Positions 36,505-45,488 of a stretch of DNA of 64,000 bases are shown piece by piece. Within the stretch, counting starts at the first letter, position 1, and the number at the start of each line of letters is the position of its first letter. The notes beneath the pieces were generated by a model. It was not told the DNA's origin. It made no database searches and saw only the letters and a list, made by a program, of their open reading frames with translations. Source of the stretch: Palleronia caenipelagi (GTDB taxonomy: Bacteria; Pseudomonadota; Alphaproteobacteria; Rhodobacterales; Rhodobacteraceae); NCBI RefSeq assembly GCF_007004065.1, contig NZ_VFSV01000007.1, forward strand, positions 96,157-160,156. Reading direction: 5' to 3'. The position numbers were made by a program, and so were the translations under genes.

Positions 36505-37133
36505 GCGACCATTTGACCGTCGTGAACCACCCGCTGGTCCAGCATAAGCTGAGCCTGATGCGCGACAAAACCACGCCTACGGCCCTGTTCCGGCAGCTCC
36601 TTCGGGAAATCTCGCATCTTTTGGCCTATGAGGTGACCCGCGATCTGCCGATGACCACCCACAGTGTGGATACGCCACTGGTGGAAATGCAGGCTCCGGT
36701 TCTGGCGGGACATAAGCTCGCGCTGGTCTCGGTCCTGCGTGCCGGGAACGGGCTCCTGGATGGGATGCTCGACCTGATCCCATCGGCCCGGGTGGGATTT
36801 GTCGGGCTCTACCGCGATGAGGCGACGCTGGAGCCGGTGGAGTATTATTTCAAGGTGCCCGCAGATCTGGACAAGCGCGTGGTGATCGCAGTCGATCCAA
36901 TGCTGGCCACCGGCAATTCCTCCGTCGCCGCTATTCAGAGATTGAAAGACGCAGGCGCCAAGGACGTTCGGTTCCTGTGCCTTCTCGCCGCGCCAGAGGG
37001 TGTCGCCCGCATGCGGGAGGCCCACCCGGATGTGCCGGTGACGACGGCCGCCCTCGATGAGCGGCTCAACAAAAAGGGGTACATTGTCCCGGGGTTGGGC
37101 GATGCGGGAGACCGGATGTTCGGGACGAAGTGA
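36501..37133 (+). CDS. upp: Uracil phosphoribosyltransferase
   Basis: Converts uracil and PRPP to UMP; 210 residues, the normal size. Visible are the N-terminal [13 protein letters not shown], the PRPP-binding region [16 protein letters not shown] and the uracil-binding [16 protein letters not shown]. It completes the pathway: cytidine to uridine (Cdd), base release (DeoA), base recapture (Upp). Last gene of the salvage operon, followed by two hairpins. Confidence 0.97.
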   Translation: MSDHLTVVNHPLVQHKLSLMRDKTTPTALFRQLLREISHLLAYEVTRDLPMTTHSVDTPLVEMQAPVLAGHKLALVSVLRAGNGLLDGMLDLIPSARVGFVGLYRDEATLEPVEYYFKVPADLDKRVVIAVDPMLATGNSSVAAIQRLKDAGAKDVRFLCLLAAPEGVARMREAHPDVPVTTAALDERLNKKGYIVPGLGDAGDRMFGTK

Positions 37134-37144
37134 AGGCCGGCGCG

Positions 37145-37185
37145 CGATTTTGAGTATTCAAAATCGGGTTCCGGGTCGGCACCCG
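37145..37185. terminator. Two consecutive hairpins between convergent upp and an unknown gene
   Basis: Hairpin 1: CGATTTTGA (37145-37153) and TCAAAATCG (37158-37166), 9 bp with a GTAT loop. Hairpin 2: CGGGT (37172-37176) and ACCCG (37181-37185) followed by TGGTCTTT. The second fits a terminator for upp; the first is symmetric and could act on either strand. Confidence 0.6.
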
Positions 37186-37191
37186 TGGTCT

Positions 37192-38106
37192 TTAAACTTG
37201 GCAGATGCGTTGCAATGCCGCCCATTGCCGTTCGGTCAGGATCTCTGACGCCCGGTCCACCTCGGCGTTGATGGCCGAACTGACGGTGGGGGGAGGGCGT
37301 GACAGCAAGCGCTCGGCCTGATCTGAGATGTCTGTTTCTGACATCTTCTTTGACATGATCAGATGGTAGGCGCTGCGGCCATCGAGATACGACCTGAGCG
37401 GGTCGCCGACTCGCGCTGCGTGTCTGGCGGCGAGAATTTGTTTTGCAATTGGCCGGAAATCCGTGGAGTTTTCGATCTTGGAGGCGTCTAACAAGAGCGT
37501 CCCGCCCGGCAGGATCGTCGCTCCACCGGGCCAGTTGGGCAATACCTTTACCTTGTTCAGGTCAGACCAACCGAGACTGACCAGAAGCAGCGAGAGCGCA
37601 TTGCGCGACGCCGCGTCACCCCGGCAGCTCAGGCCCGATGGTTGCTCAGGCAGTTCTTCGATGAGCTGTCTGTCAATCTCTTGCCGTGTCTCATCGGGCG
37701 TAACGCTTGCTGCGTAGCGGATCAGCGCTACCGGCGCCCAGAGGCCGGCGGCTACCAGGAGCAGAGCGAAAAGGGTTCCGGACAAAATGAGACGGACCCG
37801 CCCCCTTTTCGGTTGGGTGCGACGGACAGATTTGCGGATCGTGCCGATGGCCTCGATCATCAGATCGTCCTCAATCTCTAGCTGCTCGTCGGTTTCGAAC
37901 CCGGGCCCGAACATCGCCGGTATTTTTCCGGGATTTAAGCGCTCGATCGATGGCAGGAACCAGTGCGCCACCGGAATGTCATCCACTCCGGTGATCGAAA
38001 GGGAGCGATCTCCCAGCGACACGATGACATCGCGCGGCGTCCCATCCCCCTCGGGATGCCAGATTCCCGGAGCCTCCAGCCGCTCGAACTTACTTAGTGC
38101 CGTCAT
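37192..38106 (-). CDS. Membrane-anchored protein of unknown function, possible degenerate M48-like domain
   Basis: A 304-residue protein I cannot assign. Residues 1-120 form a soluble domain with WHPEGDGTPRDVIVSLGD, a strand-rich segment. One membrane span lies at about 125-150. The outer part has two Cys (LSCRGD and the C-terminal RICQV) that could bond. The stretch VKVLPNWPGGATILPGGTLLLDAS resembles the LPGG strand that precedes HExxH in M48 peptidases, but no HExxH follows (ILAARHAARVG instead). I chose ATG 38106; an earlier in-frame start at 38214 would add a stretch without family character. Divergent from the sulfotransferase gene. Confidence 0.75.
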   Translation of the reverse strand: MTALSKFERLEAPGIWHPEGDGTPRDVIVSLGDRSLSITGVDDIPVAHWFLPSIERLNPGKIPAMFGPGFETDEQLEIEDDLMIEAIGTIRKSVRRTQPKRGRVRLILSGTLFALLLVAAGLWAPVALIRYAASVTPDETRQEIDRQLIEELPEQPSGLSCRGDAASRNALSLLLVSLGWSDLNKVKVLPNWPGGATILPGGTLLLDASKIENSTDFRPIAKQILAARHAARVGDPLRSYLDGRSAYHLIMSKKMSETDISDQAERLLSRPPPTVSSAINAEVDRASEILTERQWAALQRICQV

Positions 38107-38232
38107 TCGGAATATCGCTCGCGCCGTTTCCCTTAGACCTAGGACGCGGAATGTGGAATCACAATGGACGCTTGCATTGCTGCGCCGGGCTTCACCGTTC
38201 AGGCGGGGCAGCAAGCTGGAGGGAGACTGTGG

Positions 38233-38886
38233 ATGATCATTTCACCCCAACGTGGATATGTGTTTGTCCACATACCAAAGACGGGAGGCACGTCGCTGGC
38301 AAGGGCACTCGAAGAGCGGGCTACGAAGGACGACATCCTCATCGGTGATACGCCCAAGGCCCGCCGTCGGCGGCAGCGGGTCAAACAGCTGCGTGCCAGG
38401 GGCAGGCTCTGGAAGCACTCCAAGCTCCGGGATCTGGACGGGCTGCTCAGCCCGGACGAGATTCGCGCGATGCAGGTGGTCACGATTGTGCGTAATCCAT
38501 GGGATCGGATGGTCAGCTATTTCCATTGGTTGCAGGAGCAGAGCTTTGACCATCCGGCGGTCCGGCTCGCAAAGACCGTTCCCTTTGACGCGTTCATGCG
38601 CGATCCTGGCACGCGAGCCTCAATCTCCGCCGATCAGGTTTCCGATTATCTTCGGCTGGCCGATGGCAGTGAGCCGCCAGCGTTGATCCTGCGATGCGAG
38701 ACACTGGTCGAAGATCTGACAAAACTGGAGGAGGTGATTGGCGCCCGTCTGGAGCTGCCTCATGTGAACCGCTCAGATCGGCCTGAGGAGGTTGCTGCGC
38801 TCTATGATGACGATCTTCGCGAGATTGTGGCAAAAGCCTATGCCGGGGATATCGCGCGGTTTGGGTACGCATTTCCGGCCGAGTAG
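38233..38886 (+). CDS. Sulfotransferase family protein
   Basis: A 217-residue enzyme with the PAPS-dependent sulfotransferase fold. The 5'-phosphosulfate loop is VFVHIPKTGGTSL, and the 3'-phosphate-binding segment is VRNPWDRMVSYFHWL. This is the family-2/carbohydrate-like bacterial type. Acceptor unknown: a glycan, lipid or exopolysaccharide is typical. Start at 38233 puts the P-loop near the N terminus and has GGAGG upstream; an in-frame ATG at 38164 would add 23 unlikely residues. It stands alone, with no glycosyltransferase or polysaccharide gene nearby. Confidence 0.9.
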   Translation: MIISPQRGYVFVHIPKTGGTSLARALEERATKDDILIGDTPKARRRRQRVKQLRARGRLWKHSKLRDLDGLLSPDEIRAMQVVTIVRNPWDRMVSYFHWLQEQSFDHPAVRLAKTVPFDAFMRDPGTRASISADQVSDYLRLADGSEPPALILRCETLVEDLTKLEEVIGARLELPHVNRSDRPEEVAALYDDDLREIVAKAYAGDIARFGYAFPAE

Positions 38887-38891
38887 AAGAT

Positions 38892-38923
38892 GACATGGCC
38901 GGGCGATCTGACCCGGCCATGTC
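38892..38923. terminator. 12-bp hairpin between convergent sulfotransferase and hydratase/dehydrogenase genes
   Basis: Perfect arms GACATGGCCGGG (38892-38903) and CCCGGCCATGTC (38912-38923) with an 8-base loop, lying between two stop codons 49 bases apart. T-rich tails are weak on both strands. Probable bidirectional terminator. Confidence 0.75.
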
Positions 38924-38935
38924 TCATTTCGCGGA

Positions 38936-41149
38936 TCAGGCGGCTTTCTGCTGAGCGGCCTGACCATTTCCGTAGCGGCCGTAGAAGGTCTCACCGGTCG
39001 CCGCCAGATCACGCAGGATCGCGGGTGCGGCAAAGCGGGGGCCCCGGTCGGCTTCGAGATCGTCGCAGATCTCGACGGCACGCTGGGCGCCGATGATGTC
39101 GAGCCATGAGAAGGGACCACCGGACCAGGGGGCGAAGCCCCAGCCAAGGATCGCGCCCACATCACCCTCGCGGATATCGGTCAGCACGCCCTCCTCAAAG
39201 GCCCGCACCGCCTCCAGCACCTGCACCATCATCAGGCGGTGCTGCACGCGCTCCAGCGACGGCTGCTCGTCGAGGGTTTCGGAGTTCTCCTCGATCCCGG
39301 CCCACAGGCCCAGACGCTTGCCGTTCTCGTCATAGTCGTAGAACCCGGCTTTGGCCTTGCGGCCCAGACGGCCCTGCTGTTCCATCCAGAACAGCGCCTC
39401 GTCGACGATCTCGTCGCTGTAGTCGTCACCGAGGGCGGCCTTGGTCGCCTTGGCGATCTTGACGCCCAGATCGACGGAGGTCTCGTCCACCAGCTGAAGC
39501 GGACCAAGGGGGAAGCCCAGCAGCTTCGCCGCATTCTCCACCAGCGCGGGCTCAACGCCGCGCTTAGCCAGCCGGATGCCCTCGTTGATATAGGGGATGA
39601 TGCAGCGGTTGGCGTAGAAGAAGCGCGCATCGTTGACCACGATGGGCGTCTTGCGGATCTGGCGCACATAGTCGAGCGCCTTGGCCACCGCGCGGTTGCC
39701 GGTTTTCTGGCCGCGGATGATCTCCACCAGCGCCATCTTGTCCACCGGACTGAAGAAGTGGATACCGATAAACTGCTCGGGCCGGACCGAAGTCTGCGCC
39801 AAATCTGAGATCGGCAGGGTCGAGGTGTTGGTCGCGAAGATGCAATCCTCGTCGATCACCGCCTCTACGGCCTTCGTCACCTCGGCCTTGATAACCATAT
39901 CCTCGAACACCGCCTCGATGATAAGATCGGCGCCTTTCAGCGCGTCATAATCGGTAGTGGCGGTGATGCGGCCGAGCACCTGCTCCTTCTTCTCCTGGGT
40001 CACCTTTTTGCGGGCGATGCCCTTGTCGAGGATGCTCTCGGAGTAGGATTTGCCCTTGTCGGCGGCCTCCTGCTTCTGGTCGATCAGCACGACCTCCATC
40101 CCGGCCAGAGCCGAGACATAGGCGATGCCTGCGCCCATCATGCCAGCGCCGAGAATGCCGATTTTCTTTACCGACTGGTCCGGCACATCGGGGCGGTTGG
40201 CGCCCTTCTCCAGAGCTTGCTTGTTGATGAACAGGGACCGGATCATCGCCGACGAGGACGGGTTCATCAGCACATTGACGAACCAGCGGGCCTCAATCTT
40301 CAGCGCGGTGTCGAACGGCACCATAGCGCCTTCGTAGATCGCCGACAGGAGCGCCTTGGCCGCCGGGTAGACGCCCTTGGTTTTGCCGTTGATCATTGCG
40401 CTGGCGCCGACAAAGGTCATGAAGCCCGCGGGGTGATAGGGCTCACCGCCGGGCATCTTCCAGCCCTTCTGGTCCCACGGCTTGACGATATCGGCATCGG
40501 TCGCGGACAGCACCCAGTCGCGGGCGCGGGTCAGGAGATCATCGGCAGGGACAACCTCGTCCACGAGCTGCGCACCCTTGGCCTTGGCCGGGTCGAGCAT
40601 CCGGCCCTCCAGGAGCACAGGCGCGGCGGCCATGGCGCCGACCATGCGCGAGTAGCGGGTGGTGCCGCCGCCGCCGGGGAAGAGGCCCACGAGGATCTCG
40701 GGCAGGCCGATCTTGGCTTTCGGGTTGTCGGCCATGAAGCGGCGGTGACAGGCCAGCGCCAGTTCGGTGCCGATGCCCGCGCAGGTGCCGGGGATGGCAC
40801 AGGCCACGGGCTTGCCACCCTTGTTGGTCTTCGGATCGAGACCTGCGCGCTCCAGCTTGCGCAGGATGCGGTGGCCTTCCATCGTAAAGTCGAACAGCCC
40901 CTGAGCCGGGTTGTCGCCGGATTCCTCGCGGATCCGTGCCAGCACATTCAGGTCCATGCCACCGGCAAAGTCCTTCTTGCCGGAGGTGATCACGATGCCC
41001 TTGACCGCATCATCGGACAGCGCGTCGTCGATTAGTTCCTCGACGAGACCGAACGCCTCACGGGTCATGACGTTCATCGACTTGCCTTCCGCGTCCCAGG
41101 TCAGGATCGCGACGCCGTCGTCGTGCTTTTCAATTTTGAAATCAGCCAT
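38936..41149 (-). CDS. Fused enoyl-CoA hydratase / 3-hydroxyacyl-CoA dehydrogenase
   Basis: A 737-residue trifunctional-alpha-type enzyme for beta-oxidation steps two and three. The crotonase domain (about 1-210) has FAGGMDLN and the oxyanion-hole region GIGTELALACHRRF. The NAD-binding domain begins at about 325 with GILGAGMMGAGIAYVSA, followed by FIGIHFFSPVDKMALVEII; the two C-terminal 3HCDH domains complete it. The ATG has AGGAGG upstream, and the gene starts 14 bases after the thiolase stop, so thiolase and this gene form one transcript and probably one complex. Confidence 0.96.
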   Translation of the reverse strand: MADFKIEKHDDGVAILTWDAEGKSMNVMTREAFGLVEELIDDALSDDAVKGIVITSGKKDFAGGMDLNVLARIREESGDNPAQGLFDFTMEGHRILRKLERAGLDPKTNKGGKPVACAIPGTCAGIGTELALACHRRFMADNPKAKIGLPEILVGLFPGGGGTTRYSRMVGAMAAAPVLLEGRMLDPAKAKGAQLVDEVVPADDLLTRARDWVLSATDADIVKPWDQKGWKMPGGEPYHPAGFMTFVGASAMINGKTKGVYPAAKALLSAIYEGAMVPFDTALKIEARWFVNVLMNPSSSAMIRSLFINKQALEKGANRPDVPDQSVKKIGILGAGMMGAGIAYVSALAGMEVVLIDQKQEAADKGKSYSESILDKGIARKKVTQEKKEQVLGRITATTDYDALKGADLIIEAVFEDMVIKAEVTKAVEAVIDEDCIFATNTSTLPISDLAQTSVRPEQFIGIHFFSPVDKMALVEIIRGQKTGNRAVAKALDYVRQIRKTPIVVNDARFFYANRCIIPYINEGIRLAKRGVEPALVENAAKLLGFPLGPLQLVDETSVDLGVKIAKATKAALGDDYSDEIVDEALFWMEQQGRLGRKAKAGFYDYDENGKRLGLWAGIEENSETLDEQPSLERVQHRLMMVQVLEAVRAFEEGVLTDIREGDVGAILGWGFAPWSGGPFSWLDIIGAQRAVEICDDLEADRGPRFAAPAILRDLAATGETFYGRYGNGQAAQQKAA

Positions 41150-41163
41150 TTGTCCGACCTCCT

Positions 41164-42375
41164 TTACACGCGTTCGATGATGGTGGCCGCGCCCATGCCG
41201 GAGGCGACGCAGAGGGTGGCGAGACCGGTGCTCTTGCCCGAGCGCTCGAGTTCATCGAGCAGGGTGCCGATGATGATGGCGCCGGTGGCACCTAGAGGGT
41301 GGCCCATGGCAATCGCACCGCCATTGACGTTAACCTTGCTGTCGTCGACGTCAAAAGCCTGCATGAAGCGCAGCACGACGGAGGCGAAGGCTTCGTTCAC
41401 TTCAAAGAGGTCGATATCCCCGATCTTCATGCCGCTGTCGCGCAGGATTTTCTCGGTCACGGGCACAGGGCCGGTCAGCATGATCGTGGGATCGGTGCCG
41501 ATTTTCGCAGTGGCGCGAATGCGGGCCCGGGGCTTCAGCCCGTTGGCCTCGCCGAATTCCTTCGAGCCGATCAGAACGCCAGCGGCGCCGTCTACGATGC
41601 CCGAAGAGTTGCCGGCATGGTGGATATGCTCGATGCGCTCCAGATGCGGGTACTTCATCAGCACCAGCTGGTCAAAGCCGGGCATCACCTCGCCCTGATC
41701 TTTGAACGCGGGCTTCAGCGCACCGAGGGTCTGCATGTCGGTGCCCGGGCGCAGATATTCGTCGCGCTCGAGGATCGGCAGGCCGTTCACGTCGCGCACG
41801 GTGATGACGCTGTTGTCAAAGCGCCCGTCGGCCCAGGAGGCGGCAGCGCGCTTCTGGCTCTCGACGGCCAGCGCGTCGGCATCGTCCCGGCTAAACCCGT
41901 ATTCTGTGGCGATGATGTCGGCAGAGATACCCTGCGGCACAAAATAGGTGCGCATGGCAATCGAGGGATCGACCGCGATGGCCGCCCCGTCCGAGCCCAT
42001 CGGTACGCGGCTCATGCATTCCACCCCGCCCGCGATATAGGCATCGCCCGCGCCGCCCTTTACCTGATTGGCGGCGAGGTTCACGGCTTCCATGCCGGAG
42101 GCGCAGAAGCGGTTGATGGAGAGGCCGGGGATGCGCTCATCAAGGCCGGAGGCGAGCACGGCGGTCCGGGCGAGACAGCCGCCCTGTTCCTTGACCTGCG
42201 TGGCGTTGCCCCAGATCACGTCCTCGACCGCGTGGCCCTCCAGCCCGTTGCGATCTTTCAGCGCGTCCAGCGTTACGGCAGAGAGCCGGGCGGCGGTCAC
42301 TTCGTGCAGCGAGCCGTCAGGGCGTCCCTTGCCGCGCGGGGTGCGCACAGCGTCGTAGATATAGGCGTCCGTCAT
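41164..42375 (-). CDS. Acetyl-CoA C-acyltransferase (thiolase)
   Basis: A 403-residue thiolase that cleaves 3-ketoacyl-CoA, the last step of beta-oxidation. The nucleophilic Cys is in NRFCASGMEAVN; the catalytic His region is in GGAIAMGHPLGATGA, and the second Cys is in TLCVASGMGAAT. FadA-type for fatty acid degradation fits the neighbours better than the biosynthetic PhaA type. It lies between the GST gene (30 bases) and the hydratase/dehydrogenase gene (14 bases), same strand. Confidence 0.96.
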   Translation of the reverse strand: MTDAYIYDAVRTPRGKGRPDGSLHEVTAARLSAVTLDALKDRNGLEGHAVEDVIWGNATQVKEQGGCLARTAVLASGLDERIPGLSINRFCASGMEAVNLAANQVKGGAGDAYIAGGVECMSRVPMGSDGAAIAVDPSIAMRTYFVPQGISADIIATEYGFSRDDADALAVESQKRAAASWADGRFDNSVITVRDVNGLPILERDEYLRPGTDMQTLGALKPAFKDQGEVMPGFDQLVLMKYPHLERIEHIHHAGNSSGIVDGAAGVLIGSKEFGEANGLKPRARIRATAKIGTDPTIMLTGPVPVTEKILRDSGMKIGDIDLFEVNEAFASVVLRFMQAFDVDDSKVNVNGGAIAMGHPLGATGAIIIGTLLDELERSGKSTGLATLCVASGMGAATIIERV

Positions 42376-42405
42376 CGGTGTCTGTCTCCTTGTCAGGCCG
42401 CAGGC

Positions 42406-43032
42406 TCAGGCCGCGCGGGGCATCAGATCGTAGGGGTGTTTCCAGCCGTCGAGCGACTGGATCCCCGAAAGCCAGCGGTCGATCGCCGGCCAGTCAGCAC
42501 GGTCGAAACCGAAGGGCTCCGGGTAAAACAGGTAAGAGCAACAAGCGAAATCCGCGACAGTGACGTTCCGTCCAACCAGCCATTGACGAGTGGTCAAGTG
42601 GTTTTCGAGCAGCTTCAGAGCGTCGTTCAGGCGTGCCTGATGAAAGCCGATCACATCCGCTGAGCGTTTGGATTCGGGCAGGAAATTCAACATGAAGCGC
42701 GTGGTCGCGGCCACGGCGGACATCTTGTGCGTGTCCCAGAAGAGCCAGCGGCGGATCTCCTGCACGTCTTCGGGCGTGTCGCCCGCGAACTGTCCGGTCT
42801 GCTCCATCAGCCACAACAGAATGTTGCCTGACTGGGTCAGGCTGGTTTCGGATGTCACGAGCACCGGGGCCTCTCCCATGGCATTTACCTCGGCGCGCCA
42901 GGCCGGGTCGCGGGTCTGGCCCTTGAAGAAGTCGATGAACACCGGCTGCCAGTCGAGCCGGGCCAGTTCGAGGAAGAGGGCGACTTTGTAAGAGTGGCCG
43001 CTCTCGCCCAAGCAATGGAGCTGGTATGTCAT
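42406..43032 (-). CDS. Glutathione S-transferase family protein
   Basis: A 208-residue protein with an N-terminal thioredoxin-like GST domain (LHCLGESGHSYKVALFLELA; cis-Pro at GEAPVLV) and a C-terminal helical domain (LVGRNVTVADFACCSYLF). It lies upstream of the thiolase gene and could be the first gene of that transcript. Its role in beta-oxidation is not obvious; detoxification of reactive acyl intermediates or a thiol-dependent step are possibilities. Confidence 0.9.
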   Translation of the reverse strand: MTYQLHCLGESGHSYKVALFLELARLDWQPVFIDFFKGQTRDPAWRAEVNAMGEAPVLVTSETSLTQSGNILLWLMEQTGQFAGDTPEDVQEIRRWLFWDTHKMSAVAATTRFMLNFLPESKRSADVIGFHQARLNDALKLLENHLTTRQWLVGRNVTVADFACCSYLFYPEPFGFDRADWPAIDRWLSGIQSLDGWKHPYDLMPRAA

Positions 43033-43056
43033 GCAGGGATCCTGTCGGGTCAGAGG

Positions 43057-43130
43057 CCGGGGGTTTCACACCCCCGGACCCCCGTGGGGTATTTTTGGAA
43101 AGATGAAGTCCTTTATGCGGATCTTCATGT
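43057..43130. repeat. Palindromic intergenic element upstream of the GST gene
   Basis: A cluster of short dyads: CCGGGGG/CCCCCGG (43057-43077), ACCCC/GGGGT (43078-43090) followed by ATTTTT, and ATGAAGTCC paired with GGATCTTCAT (about 43103-43129). The string GGGGTATTTTTGGAAAGATGAAG resembles an intergenic sequence I recall as common in Rhodobacterales genomes. It may be a terminator-like or REP-like element. Confidence 0.45.
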
Positions 43131-43190
43131 TTCAGGTTGAGGATCCTCTCGCGGGACAGGCTGGGGAGCCGATGCCCGCGAAAGGTGAAG

Positions 43191-43219
43191 CCCTGCCCGC
43201 GACGAAGGTGCGGGCAGGG
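43191..43219 (-). terminator. Hairpin terminator after the acyl-CoA dehydrogenase gene
   Basis: Perfect 10-base arms CCCTGCCCGC (43191-43200) and GCGGGCAGGG (43210-43219), nine-base loop, ten bases past the dehydrogenase stop. On the minus strand it is followed by CTTCACCTTT, a loose T-rich tail. Confidence 0.7.
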
Positions 43220-43228
43220 TGGACAGAA

Positions 43229-45007
43229 TCAGAAGTTGGCGGCGTCGAGGGCCATTACCGTCTCGGAGCCGCTCAGGATGCGGGCGAGGTTGGTTTCGGT
43301 CATCGGCAGCTGGCGGGCCATGTAGTATTTGCCGGTCGTGATCTTGGTCTCATAGAACTCCGGGTTGCCTGTGCCGGCGTCGAGCGCGGCGTAGGCGGCC
43401 TTGGCCATGTGGGCCCACATCAGGCCGAGGCAGACATGGCCGAAGAGGTGCATGAAGTCATAGGAGCCAGCGAGTACGTCATTGGGGTTCTTCGCGCCGT
43501 TCTGCATGAAGAACATGGCGGCGTTCTGCAGACGCTTGGAGGCCTCTTTCAGCGGATCAAGGAACGGGCCCTTGAGGCGCTCGTCGCCCTCGTTCTCTTT
43601 CAGGAAGGATTTCACCTCCTCGAAGAAGGCCATGGCCGTCTTGCCGCCATTCAGGCCCAGTTTACGGCCCACGAGATCGAGGGACTGAATGCCGTTGGTG
43701 CCTTCGTAGATCATGGCGATCCGGCAGTCGCGGACATATTGCTCAAGGCCCCATTCGGTGGTGAAGCCGGACCCGCCCAGGGTCTGCTGCGCGAGCACCG
43801 TGGTCTCGAAACCCTTGTCGGTCAGGAAGCCCTTGAGGACCGGGATCAGCAGCGACAGCATGTCGTCCGCGTCTTTGTCATCCTTGCGGTGGGCCTCGTC
43901 GAGGAGTTTCGCGCCCCAAAGGCAGAAGGCCCGGGCCCCTTCGACAAAGCTCTTTTGATCCATCAGGTTGCGCCGCACGTCGGGGTGCACGATGATCGGA
44001 TCGGCGGGGCCGTCGGGGTTCTTCACGCCGGTGGCGTCGCGGCCCTGGAGACGGTCGAGGGCAAAGCCCAGCGCGTTCTGATAGGCGATTTCACCCAGCG
44101 CATAGCCCTGCAGTGCCACATAAAGGCGGGCTTCGTTCATCATGGTGAACATGGCCCGCATGCCCTTGTTCAGATCACCGATGAGATAGCCAGTGGCCTC
44201 ATCGTAGTTCATCACGCAGGTAGCGTTTCCGTGGATGCCCATTTTCGACTCGAGGCCGCCGCAGGAGACGCCGTTGCGGGCGCCGATGGAACCATCTTCG
44301 TTAACGTGGTACTTGGGCACGATAAAAAGGGAAATCCCCTTGATCCCTTCGGGCGAGCCCGAGGCGCGGGCCAGTACGAGGTGGACGATGTTCTCGGTCA
44401 TCTCGTGATCGCCGGCGGAAATCCAGATCTTCTGGCCGGAAAGCTTGTAGCTGCCGTCATCCTGAGGCTCGGCCTTGGTGCGGATCAGGCCGAGATCGGT
44501 GCCGCACTGGGGCTCGGTCAGGTTCATGGTGCCGGACCACTCGCCCTCGATCATCTTGGGCAGGAAGGTCGCTTTCTGCTGGTCGGAGCCGTGGGTCTGG
44601 ATCGCGGCGATGGCGCCGTGGCTGAGGCCGGCATACATGGCGTAGGCGATGTTCGCGGAGGTGAAATACTCGCTGACAGCGGTGTTCAGCAGGTGCGGCA
44701 TGCCCTGACCGCCATAGTCCGGGTCGCAATCCAGGGCATTCCAGCCGCCGGCGCGTAGCTCATCATAGGCTTCCTTGAACCCGTCCGGCGTGCGGACGAC
44801 ACCATTTTCCAGCTTGCAGCCTTGCTCGTCGCCGACCTTGTTGAGTGGCTCAAGCACGTTTTTCGCCAGCTTGCCGGCTTCTTCCAGCACAGCGCCGGTG
44901 AAGTCGCGGTCGAGCTCATCATAGCCCGGAATATCGCTTTGCGAGACGTTCAGCACTTCGTGCAGAACGAACTGGGTGTCTTCGACGGGAGCGGTATAGG
45001 TGGTCAT
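43229..45007 (-). CDS. Acyl-CoA dehydrogenase (DmdC/FadE-like, with C-terminal extra domain)
   Basis: A 592-residue flavoprotein dehydrogenase, larger than the usual ~380 because of N- and C-terminal extensions typical of DmdC/FadE5-type enzymes. Motifs: [17 protein letters not shown] and [10 protein letters not shown] (FAD and acyl-CoA contacts), and the catalytic Glu in [13 protein letters not shown]. DmdC members oxidise methylmercaptopropionyl-CoA, but most paralogues in marine Rhodobacterales serve fatty acid oxidation; the substrate is unresolved. It begins 24 bases after the LiuR-like MerR gene and is followed by a strong hairpin. Confidence 0.93.
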   Translation of the reverse strand: MTTYTAPVEDTQFVLHEVLNVSQSDIPGYDELDRDFTGAVLEEAGKLAKNVLEPLNKVGDEQGCKLENGVVRTPDGFKEAYDELRAGGWNALDCDPDYGGQGMPHLLNTAVSEYFTSANIAYAMYAGLSHGAIAAIQTHGSDQQKATFLPKMIEGEWSGTMNLTEPQCGTDLGLIRTKAEPQDDGSYKLSGQKIWISAGDHEMTENIVHLVLARASGSPEGIKGISLFIVPKYHVNEDGSIGARNGVSCGGLESKMGIHGNATCVMNYDEATGYLIGDLNKGMRAMFTMMNEARLYVALQGYALGEIAYQNALGFALDRLQGRDATGVKNPDGPADPIIVHPDVRRNLMDQKSFVEGARAFCLWGAKLLDEAHRKDDKDADDMLSLLIPVLKGFLTDKGFETTVLAQQTLGGSGFTTEWGLEQYVRDCRIAMIYEGTNGIQSLDLVGRKLGLNGGKTAMAFFEEVKSFLKENEGDERLKGPFLDPLKEASKRLQNAAMFFMQNGAKNPNDVLAGSYDFMHLFGHVCLGLMWAHMAKAAYAALDAGTGNPEFYETKITTGKYYMARQLPMTETNLARILSGSETVMALDAANF

Positions 45008-45031
45008 GTTAATCTCCGGTGGGGGTAATGG

Positions 45032-45430
45032 TCAGGCAGCGTTGGAGCGCTGGAGGTCAGTGATCATGTCATCGACGAGGCCCAGCTGGTCCTTCAGATC
45101 TTCGATGGCGTGATCGAGTTCGGTGCGGCGATCGAGGAGATCGTTCAGCCGCTGCTGCGCCAGCGCGTGAGCGCGGCGGAGCTGTTCTTCCTGCTCGTGA
45201 CCGGGCGCATAGAGGTTCAGCAGTTGGCGGATCTCTTCGAGGGAAAAGCCGAACCGCTTGCCGCGCAGGATCAATTTCAGCCGAGCCCGGTCGCGGCGGG
45301 TAAACAGCCGCTTCTGGCCGTCCCGCTGCGGAGCAAGCAGTTCCTTTGCTTCGTAGAACCGCAAAGTGCGGGGTGTGACGTCAAATGCGTCACACATCTC
45401 ACGGATCGTCATCAGGTCCTTCGTCGACAT
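45032..45430 (-). CDS. MerR-family regulator 1 (LiuR-like)
   Basis: A 132-residue MerR regulator. Winged helix: IREMCDAFDVTPRTLRFYE, then LFTRRDRARLKLILRGKRFGF; C-terminal dimerisation coiled coil (about 75-128). It has no C-terminal Cys cluster, so it is unlikely to sense metals. It resembles LiuR-type regulators of branched-chain amino acid and fatty acid breakdown. It precedes the acyl-CoA dehydrogenase gene and is preceded by a long inverted repeat, its likely control site. A paralogue lies just upstream. Confidence 0.92.
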   Translation of the reverse strand: MSTKDLMTIREMCDAFDVTPRTLRFYEAKELLAPQRDGQKRLFTRRDRARLKLILRGKRFGFSLEEIRQLLNLYAPGHEQEEQLRRAHALAQQRLNDLLDRRTELDHAIEDLKDQLGLVDDMITDLQRSNAA

Positions 45431-45488
45431 GGCGTCCTCCTAGTTTGTTCCCAGGGCAGGTCTGTCAAACGATGTAGGACACTTTCTC

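Noticed and set aside
43229..45007. Assigning the dehydrogenase specifically as DmdC of the DMSP pathway
   Set aside because: The size and motifs fit the DmdC-type family, but no DmdB or DmdD gene is beside it and the neighbours are general beta-oxidation genes.
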